A model generated the notes under the pieces. The model had not been told where the DNA came from. It saw only the letters and a program-made list of their open reading frames with translations, and did no database searches. Source: CAYLNC01 sp964534415 (GTDB lineage Bacteria > Patescibacteriota > Minisyncoccia > Phycocordibacterales > JAACPR01). From it: 5,638 bases of DNA. Below are positions 3,387-5,638 of the stretch, piece by piece. A program made the position numbers and the translations under genes. Every line of letters begins with the position of its first letter. Within the stretch, counting starts at the first letter, position 1. Where the stretch lies: contig CAZHOL010000019.1 of the NCBI GenBank assembly GCA_964534415.1, positions 1-5,638 of the forward strand. Direction: 5' to 3'.

Positions 3387-5638
3387 TTATTTTTCCATCT
3401 TACCCCAGCTATACCCCGTTGCGAATTCTGCCACGATCGGAATTCCGGCAGTTTGTTCAGGAGTCAAAATATTTTCCATTATTTTTTTGATTTTTTCTGG
3501 AAGCTCGGAAATAATTTTCTCATCGACTTCATAAATTAATTCGTCGTGAATTTGCAAAATCAGTTTCACTCGATCGAGCAAGCCCTCGCCGCGCAAATAG
3601 TTATCGATTTTTGCCATAGCAATTTTAATTAGATCGGCCTGAGTTCCTTGAATCGGCGCGTTAATTGCCATTCTCTCTGCCTGAGCCCGAATGAAAGGTA
3701 GTGGAGATTTGATTCCCTCAAAATACCTGCGTCGTCCAAAGAGCGTTTCTGTGTAACCCTTTTTTGAAGCTTCCGCCTTTGTATTCTCCATGTATTTCCC
3801 AAGACCGGGATATTTTTCAAAATATTTATCATAGAATGCCTGGGCGGTTTTTCTATCCGTTCCCAAATTTTTCTGCAAAGCAGAAACTCCCATGCCGTAT
3901 AGAATTCCGAAATTGATGACCTTAGCACGTCGTCGCATTTCTTTGTCGATTTTGTCTGGTGTTGTATCAAAAACTTCGGCGGCGACGGCCGTGTGAATAT
4001 CTACTCCATTTTTGAAAGCAGAAATTAATTTTTCATCGCCAGAAAGAAAGGCCGCGATTCGCAATTCAATTTGAGAATAATCGAGCGCTAACAATTTTGT
4101 TCCCTTCTCCGCAACGAAAGCCTCACGAATGACTTTACCCTTCTCCGTTCCGACTGGAATGTTTTGCAAGTTAGGATTTTGTGATGACAAACGTCCGGTC
4201 GTAGTTCCATTTTGCAAAAATGTCGCGTGAATTCTGCCGTCCTCCTGAACTGCCGCAGGCAAAGCATCAATATATGTCGACAATAATTTTTGAAACTCGC
4301 GGTATTCCAAAATTTTGTTTGCGATGTCGTGTTCCTCAGCTAATTTTTCCAAAACTTCTTCTTTTGTGGAATATTTTCCAGTTGAAGTTTTCCGCATACC
4401 CTTGTATGTCAGTTGCAATTTATCAAACAAAACTTCAGCCAATTGTTTTGGAGAATTAATGTTAAATTCCATTCCCGCCTTTTCATATATAGCTTTTTCT
4501 AAGGCCGACAATTCCACATGATATTTCTCTGACAATTTATTCAGAAACTCAACATCAATTTTCACTCCGTTTTTTTGCATTTGATCGATGATTGAAATTA
4601 GTGGTCGTTCAATATTTTCTAATATGAAATTTAATTTATCGGCAGAAATTTTTTCCAAAATTACTTTTCGCGCATCAGCCAAATTTTGTTTTTTTGTGTA
4701 AGTATAAATATCCTCGAGAGTTGGATTTGTGAAATTAGAATCCAAAACCCACAAAGCCACCGCGGTGTCATGCAATTCTTTCGAATCGACTTTCTCTAAT
4801 TCTTTTTCTGGCTCTGCGTCGGCAGTGATTCCGAGAATTTCATTCAATCGACCACCGAGAGATCGAAATTCCAAATCTTGAAACATGATTTTGATTCGAT
4901 TCTGATCAATTCCCTCTTTCCAATTTTTCTCAGGCAAAACAAAATCAATAGGTACATCCTTTCGAATTGTTCCGAGCATTTTGCTGAACTCTGCCTCCTC
5001 TTTATTCTCCTCCAACAACTTCACAATTCTCTCTGTGATTCCTGCAGCAATAAATTTGTCGACTCCTTTCTTCAACTCTTTGTACATTTTTTCAATTCCA
5101 CCGAATGTCGTGATCAATGTCGTCGCAGTTTTCTCACCGATTCCAGGAACTCCGATAATGTTATCTGAAGCATCGCCACGCAAACCCTTGTAGTCAGGCA
5201 ACAATTCCGGTTTAAATCCATATCGAGCAACAACCCCGGCTTCGTCATATAAAATGGTGTCTTTGATGCCTTTTTTCAAAGTATAGACCTGCACTTTTTT
5301 TCCTTTAACCAATTGTAAAGTATCCATATCGCCCGAAGCAATGACAATCTCGATATTTTTATCGTTCGCAGTCTTCTCGCAAATCGTTCCCAAAATATCA
5401 TCAGCTTCAAATCCCTCCTTTTCATAAATCGGCACATTGAAAGATTTCAACACATCGCGAGCACGAATAAATTGTTTCACTAAATTGTCGTCGACTTTCT
5501 TCCGGCCAGCTTTGTAATCGGCATACGCCTCGTGTCTGTAGGTTGGTTTCGGCAAATCGAACGCGGCAAAAATGTAGTCGGGCTTCAATTCTTTGGCGAC
5601 GCTCATCAACATGGTTGATAATCCAAACAGCGCTCCGG
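3387..5638 (-). CDS. polA: DNA polymerase I (5' nuclease + polymerase), N-terminus off-window
   Basis: Repair and Okazaki-fragment polymerase. About 36 N-terminal residues, including the first metal-binding Asp, lie beyond the window; the frame stays open to the edge (GALFGLSTML...). Numbered from the Met codon at 5612. 5' nuclease: FDLPKPTYRHEAYADYK (18-34), EADDILG (69-75), SGDMDTLQL (93-101), GDASDNIIGVPGIGEKTA (146-163). Polymerase: TTGRLSSQNPNLQNIP (471-486), motif A DYSQIELR (511-518), O helix RRRAKVINFGILYG (560-573) with Phe568 at the dNTP/ddNTP selectivity site, GYTETLFGRRRY (619-630), and motif C QIHDELIYEV (687-696). Between them only about 80 residues (251-330) replace the roughly 200-residue 3'-5' exonuclease domain, and its DxE motif is missing, so it should lack proofreading. 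The total would be about 785 residues against 928 in E. coli. The TAA stop abuts the holA ATG. Confidence 0.97.
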   Translation of the reverse strand, partial: GALFGLSTMLMSVAKELKPDYIFAAFDLPKPTYRHEAYADYKAGRKKVDDNLVKQFIRARDVLKSFNVPIYEKEGFEADDILGTICEKTANDKNIEIVIASGDMDTLQLVKGKKVQVYTLKKGIKDTILYDEAGVVARYGFKPELLPDYKGLRGDASDNIIGVPGIGEKTATTLITTFGGIEKMYKELKKGVDKFIAAGITERIVKLLEENKEEAEFSKMLGTIRKDVPIDFVLPEKNWKEGIDQNRIKIMFQDLEFRSLGGRLNEILGITADAEPEKELEKVDSKELHDTAVALWVLDSNFTNPTLEDIYTYTKKQNLADARKVILEKISADKLNFILENIERPLISIIDQMQKNGVKIDVEFLNKLSEKYHVELSALEKAIYEKAGMEFNINSPKQLAEVLFDKLQLTYKGMRKTSTGKYSTKEEVLEKLAEEHDIANKILEYREFQKLLSTYIDALPAAVQEDGRIHATFLQNGTTTGRLSSQNPNLQNIPVGTEKGKVIREAFVAEKGTKLLALDYSQIELRIAAFLSGDEKLISAFKNGVDIHTAVAAEVFDTTPDKIDKEMRRRAKVINFGILYGMGVSALQKNLGTDRKTAQAFYDKYFEKYPGLGKYMENTKAEASKKGYTETLFGRRRYFEGIKSPLPFIRAQAERMAINAPIQGTQADLIKIAMAKIDNYLRGEGLLDRVKLILQIHDELIYEVDEKIISELPEKIKKIMENILTPEQTAGIPIVAEFATGYSWGKMEK

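Noticed and set aside
3629..3970. Minus-strand 113-residue frame within polA in another frame
   Set aside because: It overlaps the polymerase motif B region of polA, which is unmistakable in its own frame. No start signal was seen.
1..5638. Recoded stop codon (TGA as Gly or Trp, as in some candidate phyla)
   Set aside because: No conserved protein here has an internal TGA, TGG encodes Trp, and TGA ends the methyltransferase gene at the expected place.
1..5638. CRISPR array, insertion sequence or prophage remnant
   Set aside because: No regularly spaced repeats, terminal inverted repeats, transposase or integrase motifs were seen. The tRNA has no partial 3' duplicate elsewhere in the window that would suggest an attachment site.

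Overview
The window looks like a chromosomal housekeeping segment of a small-genome bacterium, most likely a member of the Candidate Phyla Radiation (Patescibacteria). The placement is inferred from protein style: a PolA lacking most of its 3'-5' exonuclease domain, a HolA-like delta subunit of 237 residues instead of about 340, compact single-domain proteins and very short intergenic gaps. TGA is used as a stop (for example at the end of the SPOUT methyltransferase gene) and tryptophans are TGG, so the code is standard. No mobile element, CRISPR array or rRNA is visible.

Layout from left to right. At 1-669 (+) is the 3' part of fpg/mutM (base-excision repair), cut by the window edge. At 670-743 lies a short gap with a near-consensus extended -10 promoter pointing right, followed almost at once by a terminator-like hairpin that spans the end of the convergent NYN-domain ribonuclease-like gene (744-1247, -). 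Upstream of that gene are a 76-bp AT-rich gap with an imperfect direct repeat and then a TrmH/SpoU-type RNA methyltransferase (1324-1797, -). The methyltransferase is divergent from a DoxX-like membrane protein gene (1818-2222, +), with only 20 bp between the two start codons. A tRNA-Lys(UUU) gene (2280-2352, +) follows and ends in a strong terminator hairpin.

On the other strand, reading leftwards from the window edge, polA (partial), holA and a small basic hypothetical gene form a tight operon. polA and holA abut with zero spacing, and the operon runs into the reverse face of the tRNA terminator. Two replication proteins are therefore co-expressed, and both appear to have lost an internal domain.

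The most interesting points are: (i) the promoter-hairpin unit at 690-775, which could make a roughly 50-nt RNA or a 19-residue arginine-rich peptide antisense to the 3' end of the NYN gene; (ii) three genes whose start codon lies exactly seven bases after a -10-like hexamer with no ribosome binding site, suggesting leaderless transcripts, including a divergent pair whose -10 boxes overlap; (iii) the domain losses in PolA and HolA; (iv) a 22-bp-period direct repeat upstream of the NYN gene. All assignments come from reading the sequence. No database search was run.
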